A stretch of DNA of 16,160 nt from Xanthobacteraceae bacterium. GTDB lineage: Bacteria; Pseudomonadota; Alphaproteobacteria; Rhizobiales; Xanthobacteraceae. A program made the translations under genes and the position numbers. Positions 9,532 to 15,983 of the stretch are shown piece after piece. The stretch covers positions 1-16,160 of the forward strand of contig JASHYD010000555.1 in NCBI GenBank assembly GCA_030043175.1. The letters run 5' to 3'. A model generated the notes under the pieces. That model was not told the origin of the DNA and made no database searches. It was given only the letters and a program-made list of their open reading frames with translations. Positions within the stretch are counted from its first letter, which is position 1, and each line of letters begins with the position of its first letter.

Positions 9532-10386
9532 TTAGGAGAATACCCGTAGCCCCGATGAGCCGCCGCCGGATTGACGACTCGGCGCCCGGCCGGGTCCGTC
9601 AAGGGTGCCGGCGCAGCCTACTAGTTCACGGCCTGAAGCAGTGAAAATCCGCGCGGCGCCGCCGGGAGAGGGCGCCAAAACAGGCTTCAGCACAGGTTTG
9701 AGGGTTTGCACCAGTCGCTTCTCGCGGACTGGTATCGCCCGATACACCTGCTTTGTGGCTTCCACGAGATGCACTCCTGCAAATGGCGCCGAGACGGTCG
9801 CACCCGCGCGTTCCCAGGCAGATGCCGAACGCAAAAACCAGCGACGGTCGATCGGCGGCACGTAGAGCGCGTCGCCCCATGCGGTTGGCGTGAACCATGT
9901 CTCGCGCAGAAGGTGCGTTAACTGCGAGCGGGAGTAGGGCCGTCCTTGACCGAAAGGCGTGGTATCCATTCGGGCCCACAAGCCGCGCCTATTCGGCACC
10001 ACGGCAAGGATTCGGCCGCCGGCCGCCAGCACTCGCCACACCTCGCGCAACAATGGCGCAACATCGTTGCTTAGCTCAAGGGCATGCACCAGCAGGATTC
10101 GATCAATCGCCGCGTCGGGCAGCGGCAGTTCGCATTCATCGACCAGGGCGACAAGCGTTGGTCGTGCTGACGGCCATTTGACCACGCCTTGAGCCGCTGC
10201 CATGAACGCCAGGCAGCGTTCCGCATCTTCCCGAAACAGGCCCAGATACGGGGTGGCGTAGCCGACGCCGAGCACGCGCAGTCCGGCGTTTGCGGTCCAC
10301 AATCGGCGAATGGCGCGCCCGATGAACCGCCGTGCCACCGTTCCCAGCGGGTGCGCATAGAAATTACGAAGATCGACAACATCCAT
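9532..10386 (-). CDS. Class I SAM-dependent methyltransferase (substrate unknown)
   Basis: This methyltransferase of about 284 residues has a degenerate SAM site. The first motif reads LRVLGVGYATPYLG instead of the usual acidic-glycine-rich loop. An LPLPDAAIDRILLVHALELS block corresponds to the post-II/motif IV region, and LREVWRVLAAGGRILAVVPNRRGLWAR to motifs V and VI. These features fit the Methyltransf_11 type common downstream of gloB-like genes in Bradyrhizobium relatives. The C-terminal 60 residues are basic and proline/glycine-rich. The frame is open to an ATG at 10446. I choose 10386 (MDVVDLRNFYAHPLG) because this matches the start I recall for relatives and leaves 92 bases to the divergent gloB start. 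The substrate is not inferable. Confidence 0.8.
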   Translation of the reverse strand: MDVVDLRNFYAHPLGTVARRFIGRAIRRLWTANAGLRVLGVGYATPYLGLFREDAERCLAFMAAAQGVVKWPSARPTLVALVDECELPLPDAAIDRILLVHALELSNDVAPLLREVWRVLAAGGRILAVVPNRRGLWARMDTTPFGQGRPYSRSQLTHLLRETWFTPTAWGDALYVPPIDRRWFLRSASAWERAGATVSAPFAGVHLVEATKQVYRAIPVREKRLVQTLKPVLKPVLAPSPGGAARIFTASGRELVGCAGTLDGPGRAPSRQSGGGSSGLRVFS

Positions 10387-10423
10387 GCCCAAGGATACCA
10401 CGAAGCGCAACGCAAGATCGAAA

Positions 10424-10442
10424 GGCTGCCCGGCCGGCAGCC
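10424..10442. promoter_or_regulatory. Inverted repeat in the methyltransferase/gloB divergent region
   Basis: Perfect 7-base arms (GGCTGCC and GGCAGCC) surround CGGCC in the 92 bases between the two divergent start codons. An extended -10-like TGTTATAGA begins at 10446 on the gloB strand, but no convincing -35 is seen. The palindrome could be an operator or an RNA hairpin. It could also be chance in GC-rich DNA. Confidence 0.3.
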
Positions 10443-10478
10443 GCATGTTATAGAGGCTTGGTCAACGAATGGTGTTCC

Positions 10479-11270
10479 ATGGATAGCGTAAGCATCAACC
10501 TCTCGAACGCTCAGATCCGTCTGTTCGCCTGCCTCAAGGACAATTATGGCGTCCTGGTCCACGATCCCGCGAGCGGCGCCACGGCGGCGATCGACGCGCC
10601 GGAAGCCCCACCGGTCGAGACCGCATTGACCACGTCCGGCTGGAGATTGTCCGACATCCTGGTAACTCATCACCATGGCGATCACACCGCCGGGATCGGC
10701 GAATTGAAGCGGCGTCACGGCGCCCGGGTGGTAGCGCCTCGCCAGGAGGCAGCCAAGATCCCCGACGTCGATGAAACGGTCGCCGAAGGCGACACTGTCA
10801 TGGTCGGAACGCTGTCGGCCCGGGTGATCTCGACGCCGGGCCATACGCTCGGCCAGGTCAACTATTATTTTCCTGCCGCCAAGCTGTTGTTTGCTGGCGA
10901 CACGCTGTTCTCGATCGGCTGCGGCCGGGTGATCGAAGGCACGCCAGAGATGATGTGGCAATCCCTGCTCAAGCTGCGTGACCTTCCGGATGACACCGCG
11001 ATGTTTTGCGGTCACGAGTACACCGACGCCAACATCCGCTTTGCCTTGACGATCGAGCCGGATAGCCCGGCGCTCGCCGCACGCGCCGCACACGTCAAAC
11101 ATCTCCTCGCTGCCGGCAAGCCGACGATTCCGAGCGTGATGGGCGAGGAGAAGCAGGCCAACATATTCCTGCGCGCTGACAATCCCGCAGTCGCGGCGGC
11201 CGTGGGCCTTGCGGGTCGGCCGGCGGCTGAGGTGTTCGCGGAAATGCGCGAGCGCAAGAACAGGTTCTAA
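10479..11270 (+). CDS. gloB: Hydroxyacylglutathione hydrolase (glyoxalase II)
   Basis: The 263-residue metallo-beta-lactamase-fold enzyme hydrolyses S-lactoylglutathione to lactate and glutathione, completing methylglyoxal detoxification. The binuclear metal motif T-H-H-H-G-D-H is at residues 63-69. Further metal ligands are visible as STPGHTLGQ, FAGDTLF and CGHEYT. The C-terminal HAGH domain is present (NIRFALTIEPDSP, PTIPSVMGEEKQANIFLR), which distinguishes it from generic metallo-hydrolases. The start at 10479 gives the family length; the frame extends upstream to 10332 but that part overlaps the divergent gene region. The TAA stop overlaps the ATG of the cupin gene (TAATG), so the two are probably translated together. 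GloA is not in the window. Confidence 0.95.
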   Translation: MDSVSINLSNAQIRLFACLKDNYGVLVHDPASGATAAIDAPEAPPVETALTTSGWRLSDILVTHHHGDHTAGIGELKRRHGARVVAPRQEAAKIPDVDETVAEGDTVMVGTLSARVISTPGHTLGQVNYYFPAAKLLFAGDTLFSIGCGRVIEGTPEMMWQSLLKLRDLPDDTAMFCGHEYTDANIRFALTIEPDSPALAARAAHVKHLLAAGKPTIPSVMGEEKQANIFLRADNPAVAAAVGLAGRPAAEVFAEMRERKNRF

Positions 11271-11740
11271 TGCGACCCGAAAACCGCGATACGCATCAGC
11301 TGGCCTTGATGAGTGGGCGCCAAATTATCGAGCTCCTAAACCTTAAGCCCCATCCTGAAGGCGGCCATTTCGTCGAGACGTTCCGCGACGCGACCGAAAC
11401 TGGCGGGCGCGCCGCATCGACTGCAATCTATTTCCTGCTGATGCGCGGTGAACGGTCGAACTGGCATCGCATCGACGCTACCGAAGTCTGGCACTACTAC
11501 GCCGGTGCCCCCTTGGAATTGGAGGTCGCTGAGACGGATGAGGGGCCGAGTCGCCGCCTGCGGCTCGGCACCGATTTTTCGGCCGGGGAGCGACCCCAGG
11601 CCGTGGTGCCGCGCCGTATGTGGCAGGCCGCCGAGACCCTCGGCGACTGGACGCTGGTCGGCTGCACCGTGGCACCGGGATTTGAATTCGCCGGTTTCGA
11701 ATCGGCACCTCACGGGTGGGCGCCCCGCCATGATACGTAA
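11270..11740 (+). CDS. DUF985 family cupin protein
   Basis: The 156-residue protein is a small single-domain cupin of the DUF985 type. Family marks are an N-terminal IIELLNLKPHPEGGHFVETFRD, then STAIYFLLMRGERSNWHRIDATEVWHYYAG with the histidines expected on the barrel, and VVPRRMWQAAE followed by GCTVAPGFEFAGFE. The substrate or ligand is unknown, although some members resemble sugar epimerases. The start overlaps the gloB stop by one base (TAATG), which supports this ATG over the internal ATG at 11309. It closes the gene-dense part of the window; no hairpin with a T run is seen just after it. Confidence 0.9.
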   Translation: MRPENRDTHQLALMSGRQIIELLNLKPHPEGGHFVETFRDATETGGRAASTAIYFLLMRGERSNWHRIDATEVWHYYAGAPLELEVAETDEGPSRRLRLGTDFSAGERPQAVVPRRMWQAAETLGDWTLVGCTVAPGFEFAGFESAPHGWAPRHDT

Positions 11741-11861
11741 TTACATCGGCGCCATGGGGGAGTGACGCAGCCGCGCGCGTTTGTGTCGATTAAGGTGGTC
11801 TCTCCATGTGGCGCAATAGCGCCGACACATCACCGAAGGATCGGATCGCCGGTTGCGGGTC

Positions 11862-12203
11862 TCACCGATATCTCACGCCCGCTATCTCGCGTCCGGCCCG
11901 CCGGAATGTGCTCCGGCTCCCGGCACGCTGGCGGCAGGCGCCCCTCGTGCCGTGCGCGAGAACGGCAATCGTATGAGCCGAGATTCTGGCAAGCCTTTCC
12001 TCCGCAGCAGCCACCGAGCTTGGTGTCGGCTGATGATGCAACATGGCGGCCACGCTCTGAGGTGCGCTCGGCCCGGAGGCGAGCCAAACGTCGATGCCGG
12101 CCCGTAGTCGCCCGATTTCAGGAGCGCACGGACCGGCATAACTGCTTGATATCGATAAGGCGAGGGCCATTGCGTTCGATATCGAGAATCGCCAAACAGC
12201 CAT
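11862..12203 (-). pseudogene. Small exported protein, C-terminus apparently frameshifted
   Basis: The frame gives 113 residues beginning with a probable signal peptide (hydrophobic stretch AMALALSISSSYAG, cleavage expected near YAG). The mature part starts GPCAPEIGRLRAGID and contains SAPQSVAAMLHHQPTPSSVAAAEERL. I recognise that block from small exported hypothetical proteins of Bradyrhizobium and relatives. Those usually end in a RARxAD...GD..AC helix. Here the tail after HTIAV is arginine-rich and unlike that, while a neighbouring frame reads SRARHEGRLPPACREPEHI, suggesting a frameshift near 11950. ATG 12203 follows a GAGG; an in-frame ATG at 12170 is an alternative. The gene is 66 bases downstream of the repeat-protein gene on the same strand. 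Function is unknown, and the family recognition is from memory. Confidence 0.4.
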
Positions 12204-12240
12204 TACCTCGCGCCTCGGAACCAAACAGTCGTTACCTCGC
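12192..12240. repeat. 20-base imperfect direct repeat with 29-base spacing
   Basis: Positions 12192-12211 and 12221-12240 match at 18 of 20 bases. On the minus strand each copy contains GCGAGGTAA or a near variant. In the downstream copy this is the ribosome-binding site and ATG of the small exported protein; in the upstream copy the ATG has become ACG. A local tandem duplication is the simplest reading. Confidence 0.7.
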
Positions 12241-12269
12241 CTGTTGAACAAGTCACGTGACGCCAACGC

Positions 12270-12758
12270 TTACATGCTTGGGCCACGCCGCCGGCGCAGG
12301 AACGCTTTGCCGCGCGGACGACTCATGATCGCCGCGCCTCGCGCGCCAGACGGGCGACTGACGATCATTGCGCCACGCCGTCTATGCACGACCACTGCGC
12401 CGCGCGGCCGACTTACGATCACCGCGCCGCGTGCGCCAGACGGGTGCCTGACGAGCATTGCGCTACGCCGCCCACGCACGAACACGGCGCCACGCGGGCG
12501 CCTCAGGATCACTGCGCCACGTGCGCCCCGCGTACGGCCCACCGCAGCCAGGTGGCGTGTGCGGCCAACGATCGCGGTGCTGCGACGACCACGCATGGTC
12601 CTCGCGCGAGACGTAGGAGTTGCGGTCGCTTCGCCGCGCGCACCACTCATGACCGCCGTGCGACGGGCGGCGGCGCCCGCGTCAGGAGCAGCGACGGTCA
12701 CGACTCCCAAAAAAGCCGTGACGCCGAGCGCAGCTAGTACTGGTATAGACAAACGCAT
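12270..12758 (-). CDS. Exported arginine-rich protein made of 10- and 30-residue repeats
   Basis: This 162-residue protein begins with a clear signal peptide (MRLSIPVLAALGVTAFLGVV, with cleavage expected near DAGAAA at about residue 31). It has a strong ribosome-binding site, AAGGAG, 7 bases before the ATG. The mature part is very basic. From about residue 85 it is a string of ten-residue units of the form R-P-R-G-A-V-x-V-x-x, in which three short V/I/M-rich steps alternate with Arg/Gly turns. Three units make a 30-residue repeat (90 bases), seen twice in full and once in part. The frame is uninterrupted. I do not recognise a family. A repeat-built beta structure, or binding to a negatively charged surface, are possibilities only. 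It may share a transcript with the small exported protein downstream. Confidence 0.65.
   Translation of the reverse strand: MRLSIPVLAALGVTAFLGVVTVAAPDAGAAARRTAVMSGARGEATATPTSRARTMRGRRSTAIVGRTRHLAAVGRTRGARGAVILRRPRGAVFVRGRRSAMLVRHPSGARGAVIVSRPRGAVVVHRRRGAMIVSRPSGARGAAIMSRPRGKAFLRRRRGPSM
12311..12530. repeat. 90-bp tandem repeat, about 2.4 copies
   Basis: Copies start at 12311, 12401 and 12491, exactly 90 bases apart. The third fades after about 40 bases. The units begin CGCGCGGACG, CGCGCGGCCG and CACGCGGGCG. The period is a multiple of three, and the divergence between copies keeps the minus-strand frame open, which argues that the repeat is under coding constraint. Confidence 0.8.
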
Positions 12759-13198
12759 GTTGTCTCCTTGTTGTCGGGTTCAGGGGATGTGTCCGCACTC
12801 GAAGGCCTTGTTGGGCATGCCGGCGCGGCGGTTCGGTCCAGGCACGCTTTTTCGCATTTATCGCGGGCTTCTTTCCGAAACTTTCCGGCTTACTTTTTTT
12901 GGCTTAGTTATTGCCTATTGCGAGACAAACCAGAATGTTTCGTCGCCGAACGCACACTCAATAAATTCGCGAAGTCCGATCGTGTTCCGCCCAGCATGTG
13001 TTTCCAGAATTGAGAGTAAAGCCTGAGCCGCAGCTCATTCCTGTCTTTCTGTTCATCTTATCTGGAGGCGTGATGTGGAGAAGCCGGCGGTCGCCGCGAT
13101 TCAAGATCTGCTGCCAGGGGCGCGAACGCGCTTCAAAAGCAGCGGGGAAAATTGCCCGAGCCGGCGTGGTGAAAAATAGAATGCGATAAATTGAGACC
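12759..13198. other. Spacer between the repeat-protein gene and phbB
   Basis: No gene is convincing in these 440 bases. They should contain the promoter of the minus-strand repeat-protein gene, and a more A/T-rich patch with a run of seven T lies at about 12890-12930. A 38-codon plus-strand frame (13073-13189) has a GGAGG four bases before its ATG, but it encodes only a short basic peptide with no recognisable feature. No clear terminator for phbB is visible just after its stop at 13199. Confidence 0.4.
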
Positions 13199-13924
13199 TC
13201 ACACCATAAGCTGCCCGCCGTTGGCGGTCAGGGTCGCGCCGGTGATGAGGCCGGCATCATCGGAGGCGAGGAACAAAACACAACGAGCGACCTCCTCGGG
13301 TTCGCCGAGGCGCCCAATCGGAATCAGAGGCAGAACCGATTTCTCCAGCACATCCTTCGGCATCGCCTTGACCATGTCGGTGTTGACGTAGCCCGGACAG
13401 ATCGCATTGACGGTAACTCCGGCGCGCGCATTCTCAAGCGCCAGCGCCTTGGTGAATCCGATTTCGCCGGCCTTGGCGGCCGAATAGTTGGTCTGACCGA
13501 GCTGCCCCTTCTGACCGTTGATCGAAGAAATGTTGACGATACGGCCAAACTTGCGTTCGCGCATGCCCTCAATCACGGGGCGGCACATGTTGAACAGCGA
13601 AACCAGATTGGTGTTGATAACAGCCAGCCACTGCTCGGGCTTCATGCGATGGAACATGCTGTCGCGGGTGATGCTGGCATTGTTGACCAGCACGTCAATC
13701 GGACCGAGATCGGTGGTGGCTTGTTTTACTCCGTCGACGCAGGCGTCATAAGACGACACATCCCACTTGTAGACGTTGATGCCCGTATTGGTCTTGAATG
13801 TGGCAGCGACCTCGTCGTTGCCGCCGTAATTGGCCGCAACCTTGTAGCCCGCCGCAAGTAATGCTTTCGAAATCGCCGCGCCGATACCGCGCGTTCCGCC
13901 CGTCACCAAAGCTACACGCGCCAT
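13199..13924 (-). CDS. phbB: Acetoacetyl-CoA reductase (polyhydroxybutyrate synthesis)
   Basis: The 241-residue short-chain dehydrogenase reduces acetoacetyl-CoA with NADPH to (R)-3-hydroxybutyryl-CoA, the monomer precursor for PHB. The nucleotide loop GGTRGIG is at residues 9-15, the catalytic serine lies in NISSINGQKGQLGQTNYSAAKAG with Y147 and K151, and PGYVNTDM follows the active site. GQKGQLGQTNYSAAKAG is specific to PhbB/PhaB rather than to FabG. The normal NNAG motif reads NNAS (residues 81-84). GGGAGG upstream of the ATG supports the start. The usual partner thiolase gene (phbA) is absent from the 750 bases upstream, so this is an orphan copy, and another phb locus is expected elsewhere in the genome. 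Confidence 0.93.
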   Translation of the reverse strand: MARVALVTGGTRGIGAAISKALLAAGYKVAANYGGNDEVAATFKTNTGINVYKWDVSSYDACVDGVKQATTDLGPIDVLVNNASITRDSMFHRMKPEQWLAVINTNLVSLFNMCRPVIEGMRERKFGRIVNISSINGQKGQLGQTNYSAAKAGEIGFTKALALENARAGVTVNAICPGYVNTDMVKAMPKDVLEKSVLPLIPIGRLGEPEEVARCVLFLASDDAGLITGATLTANGGQLMV

Positions 13925-14102
13925 CAGATCCTCCCTGCATCCTTCAAAGCACTCTCCGGCTCGGCTGATCCTGTGGTGTCATTGCCGGACGGAGCGCCGG
14001 TCGAAGGTCTAGTGGGCAACAGTGTCCACGCTCAACGCTACCGCCTCGGCTGGTCACGGCCCGCATCAGGTCCGGGAAGAACCCGGGAGGCGACACATCA
14101 AC

Positions 14103-14150
14103 TCAAGCAGCCGCGGTGTAGTTGCCGAACCATATCAAATTCTCTTTTTC
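14103..14150 (-). pseudogene. Isolated C-terminal remnant of an amidohydrolase
   Basis: Fifteen codons and a TGA on the minus strand read EKENLIWFGNYTAAA. They align residue for residue with the end of the amidohydrolase at the window edge (QKDNLLRFGNYTAQ). At DNA level 14116-14131 is identical to 16000-16015, and the next 18 bases are mostly identical. Nothing upstream in this frame resembles the rest of the enzyme, so only the tail survives. Confidence 0.6.
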
Positions 14151-14559
14151 TATCACACATTGATCTTGTGCAACAATTCAGCACGAGTCGCCGCCCGTGT
14201 TGGCGCAAGCAAGGCCTTCTCGGCCGCAGCTAGCTCCGCGGCATCGTTGCATCCCCCGTGTCCTTAGCCGGGGCCGCCGGCTTGCCGTCCTCGCCCAGGG
14301 TTGGCTTCGCCAACCACTGGCGCCGTAACGCCAGTCGCGAGTTGCACCAGCAACAGGCCCGCGCGTGACCAATGACCGAGCCGCCGCAGCCTGCTGGCAG
14401 GCGGGTCGCAATGGCGCATGGGCGAAGGCCGCACGATGCTTCGCATGGCCGCCGTCTGTTCGTTTCGCAAACAGAACCGCCAGCTCGGACTGTGCATTCA
14501 TGAGGCGAAATCCAGCCGCCGTCACAACTGCCTGCATCACGAACGAAATACTTTCCAAG

Positions 14560-14575
14560 TGTGAGGTGGATCACG
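14560..14575. promoter_or_regulatory. CRP/FNR-family type palindrome upstream of the Tat-signal gene
   Basis: The sequence TGTGA-GGTGGA-TCACG has the two-fold GTGA-N6-TCAC core bound by CRP-type regulators. It also matches 10 of 14 positions of the FixK/FNR-like TTGATCTGGATCAA. It lies about 100 bases before the ATG at 14678, a distance suited to activation. Which regulator would bind is not decidable here. Confidence 0.4.
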
Positions 14576-14677
14576 TCAGGACGTTAAGAAATGTTTCATC
14601 TGCAACATCGCGGAGCGCTCATGCAGGCCGGTAACGGCGCGCAACTGCCCGACGCCCAGCACATGATGGAGGAGAAC

Positions 14678-15334
14678 ATGACCAATTCCACCCGCACCAC
14701 GAGAGACGTAGCGCCGCGCCGGAGTTTCTTCGGTCATCTTGGAGGAGCGGCCGTACTTGGCTTGGCAGGGCTCGTACCAAAGTCGCTGCACGCCCAAGCC
14801 CCGGCAGCGCGTCCCGACGGGCCGAACTGGCCAGGAACGCTGGCGAGTCGCCATCGTCAGGTGGTGGACGCCTATGAGGTCAACTCGGGATTCCCGCTGG
14901 CATTTGCGTATACGTTTCTGCTTCCCAATGAGTCGGCTACAGCGGTGGTCATTCTGCGCCATGGCGCCTTCCCGATCGCACTCGGCAACGCGATGTGGGA
15001 AAAATATAAGATCGGCGAGTCGTTCAAGATCATCGATCCGGAGACCAAAGCACCGGCGACAAAGAACCCGTTCCTGCACCCCAAGGCCGGGATCCTCCCA
15101 GTCGAAGATATGGCCCTTGATCGGCTTCTGGCGAGGGGCGTCATCTTTGGCGCGTGCAATGTGGCGCTGCAAGTTCAGAGCAAAATGCTCGCCGGCAGTG
15201 CGGGCGTCAGCGCCGAAGAAGCCGCAAAGGAATGGGCAGCCAACATTGTCGCGGGGATCACGGTTATTCCGTCGGGGACGTGGGGCGTGAACCGCGCCCA
15301 GGAAGGGGGCTGCACATACTGCGCGGGTGGCTGA
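14678..15334 (+). CDS. Tat-exported DsrE-like protein with C-terminal CxxC
   Basis: This 218-residue protein opens with a twin-arginine signal (R14-R15 in APRRSFFGHLGGAAVLGLAG; cleavage expected after SLHAQA near residue 41), so it should be folded in the cytoplasm and exported to the periplasm. The mature part resembles the DsrE/DsrF fold: AVVILRHGAFPIAL at 89-102, LARGVIFGACNVAL with Cys160 where DsrE proteins often carry a functional cysteine, and SAEEAAKEWAANI before ITVIPSGTWGVNRAQE. It ends in GCTYCAGG, with Cys212 and Cys215 forming a CxxC. A sulfur-relay or redox role is inference. ATG 14678 is set by GGAGGAG five bases upstream; the frame extends to 14591 but lacks such a site. Family assignment is by pattern only. 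Confidence 0.75.
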   Translation: MTNSTRTTRDVAPRRSFFGHLGGAAVLGLAGLVPKSLHAQAPAARPDGPNWPGTLASRHRQVVDAYEVNSGFPLAFAYTFLLPNESATAVVILRHGAFPIALGNAMWEKYKIGESFKIIDPETKAPATKNPFLHPKAGILPVEDMALDRLLARGVIFGACNVALQVQSKMLAGSAGVSAEEAAKEWAANIVAGITVIPSGTWGVNRAQEGGCTYCAGG

Positions 15335-15455
15335 CAACTCCCTTTCGAGCGACCCTGAAAAGCAAAGCGCCAGCGGGATATTCACTGCTCCCAGTGCAAC
15401 GTTGCCGCGAACCGCGGTGCTCAATGGCCGTTCGGTCCACTCAGCGGCAATCAAA

Positions 15456-15486
15456 GGCGCGGCCTTCGGGTCGCGCCGCTTGTTTT
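15456..15486. terminator. Bidirectional rho-independent terminator
   Basis: Nine-base arms 15456-15464 and 15469-15477 pair with one G-U wobble around a TTCG loop. GCTTGTTTT follows on the plus strand. TTTGATT follows on the minus strand. It sits 121 bases after the Tat-signal gene and ends at the stop codon of the convergent small frame, so it can serve both. Confidence 0.65.
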
Positions 15487-15737
15487 CAGGCGACGATCAG
15501 CCGCTTCCCGAGTGCCGGCTCGTTCTTGAACCGTTGACTTCCCTCGGCGGCGGTCACCCGCCACGCCGCTCCTGCCTTATGAAGATCTCCGACCCGGTCG
15601 AGGCCCGTTGATCTGCCCCAGATCAGAATCGAGGTCGGCCCGCGCGGCGGGGAGGTGTCTTGAGACGCCGATCGGACCGTTTCGTCGGGTTGATCGGCCG
15701 CTGATGCCTTCGCTACTCACTCGTTTTGTCTGACCAT
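15486..15737 (-). pseudogene. Small protein frame with early in-frame TGA
   Basis: Read on the minus strand from ATG 15737, the frame gives MVRQNE, a TGA at 15717-15719, and then 76 uninterrupted codons ending in TGA at 15486-15488. The translation is protein-like: VAKASAADQPDETVRSAS, ILIWGRSTGLDRVGDLHKAG and the ending FKNEPALGKRLIVA. No ATG, GTG or TTG occurs between the stop and the conserved-looking part, so the simplest reading is a gene broken by a nonsense change (for example CGA to TGA). A start at an unusual codon is possible. The terminator hairpin lies directly downstream. I do not recognise the family. Confidence 0.4.
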
Positions 15738-15983
15738 CCGCTCGCGGGTCAGGCTCCGCTCTGCGAATCTTGAACGCGCCTCTCTGGAGGCTTTGGCGCC
15801 AGCGCGTTGGTCGCGGAAGTTGCGGCCTTGCGTTCACTGAAAGGACGTTGCAGACTTGCGTCGAGTCCGGCGGGGCTCGGTCTCCTCGAATTCCAAGCGT
15901 TCCACACATGGCGCACAGTTACGCCGGCCTTGGCGGCCTGGCCCCAGCCACATATTTCCTTCATCCAGGTATCGGCTTGATGC
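15738..15983. other. Spacer between the amidohydrolase end and the small broken frame
   Basis: No gene is supported. Minus-strand frames at 15749-15964 and 15577-15909 are open but have no ribosome-binding site and no recognisable content. The stretch separates the amidohydrolase stop at 15984 from the ATG at 15737. Confidence 0.4.

Larger units (their letters stand above)
13925..14677. other. Gene-poor region with remnants between phbB and the Tat-signal gene
   Basis: The two promoters face away from this 750-base stretch. No intact gene is seen. The minus strand holds open but featureless frames at 14178-14558 (TTG start) and 14230-14574. A further startless frame ends at 14153 with a protein-like helical tail (ALLAPTRAATRAELLHKINV). 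Next to it is an amidohydrolase C-terminal remnant (14103-14150). Overlapping protein-like tails in different frames suggest decayed genes. Confidence 0.45.

Noticed and set aside
11762..12247. Plus-strand frame after the cupin gene
   Set aside because: Begins with GTG without a ribosome-binding site, no recognisable content, and overlaps a minus-strand frame with a signal peptide.
12311..12530. Regular repeats considered as a CRISPR array
   Set aside because: The 90-base units are contiguous with no unique spacers, and keep a coding frame; no cas genes are present.
12244..13026. Plus-strand 260-codon frame over the repeat region
   Set aside because: The minus strand has the AAGGAG site and signal peptide; the plus frame lacks these and spans the spacer.
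13073..13189. 38-codon plus-strand frame with GGAGG before its ATG
   Set aside because: Good ribosome-binding site but a short basic peptide with no signal, no homology I can recognise and no neighbour support.
14576..15454. Minus-strand 292-codon frame, longer than the gene opposite
   Set aside because: The plus strand has a ribosome-binding site, Tat signal and coherent protein; the minus frame has no motif and crosses the terminator region.
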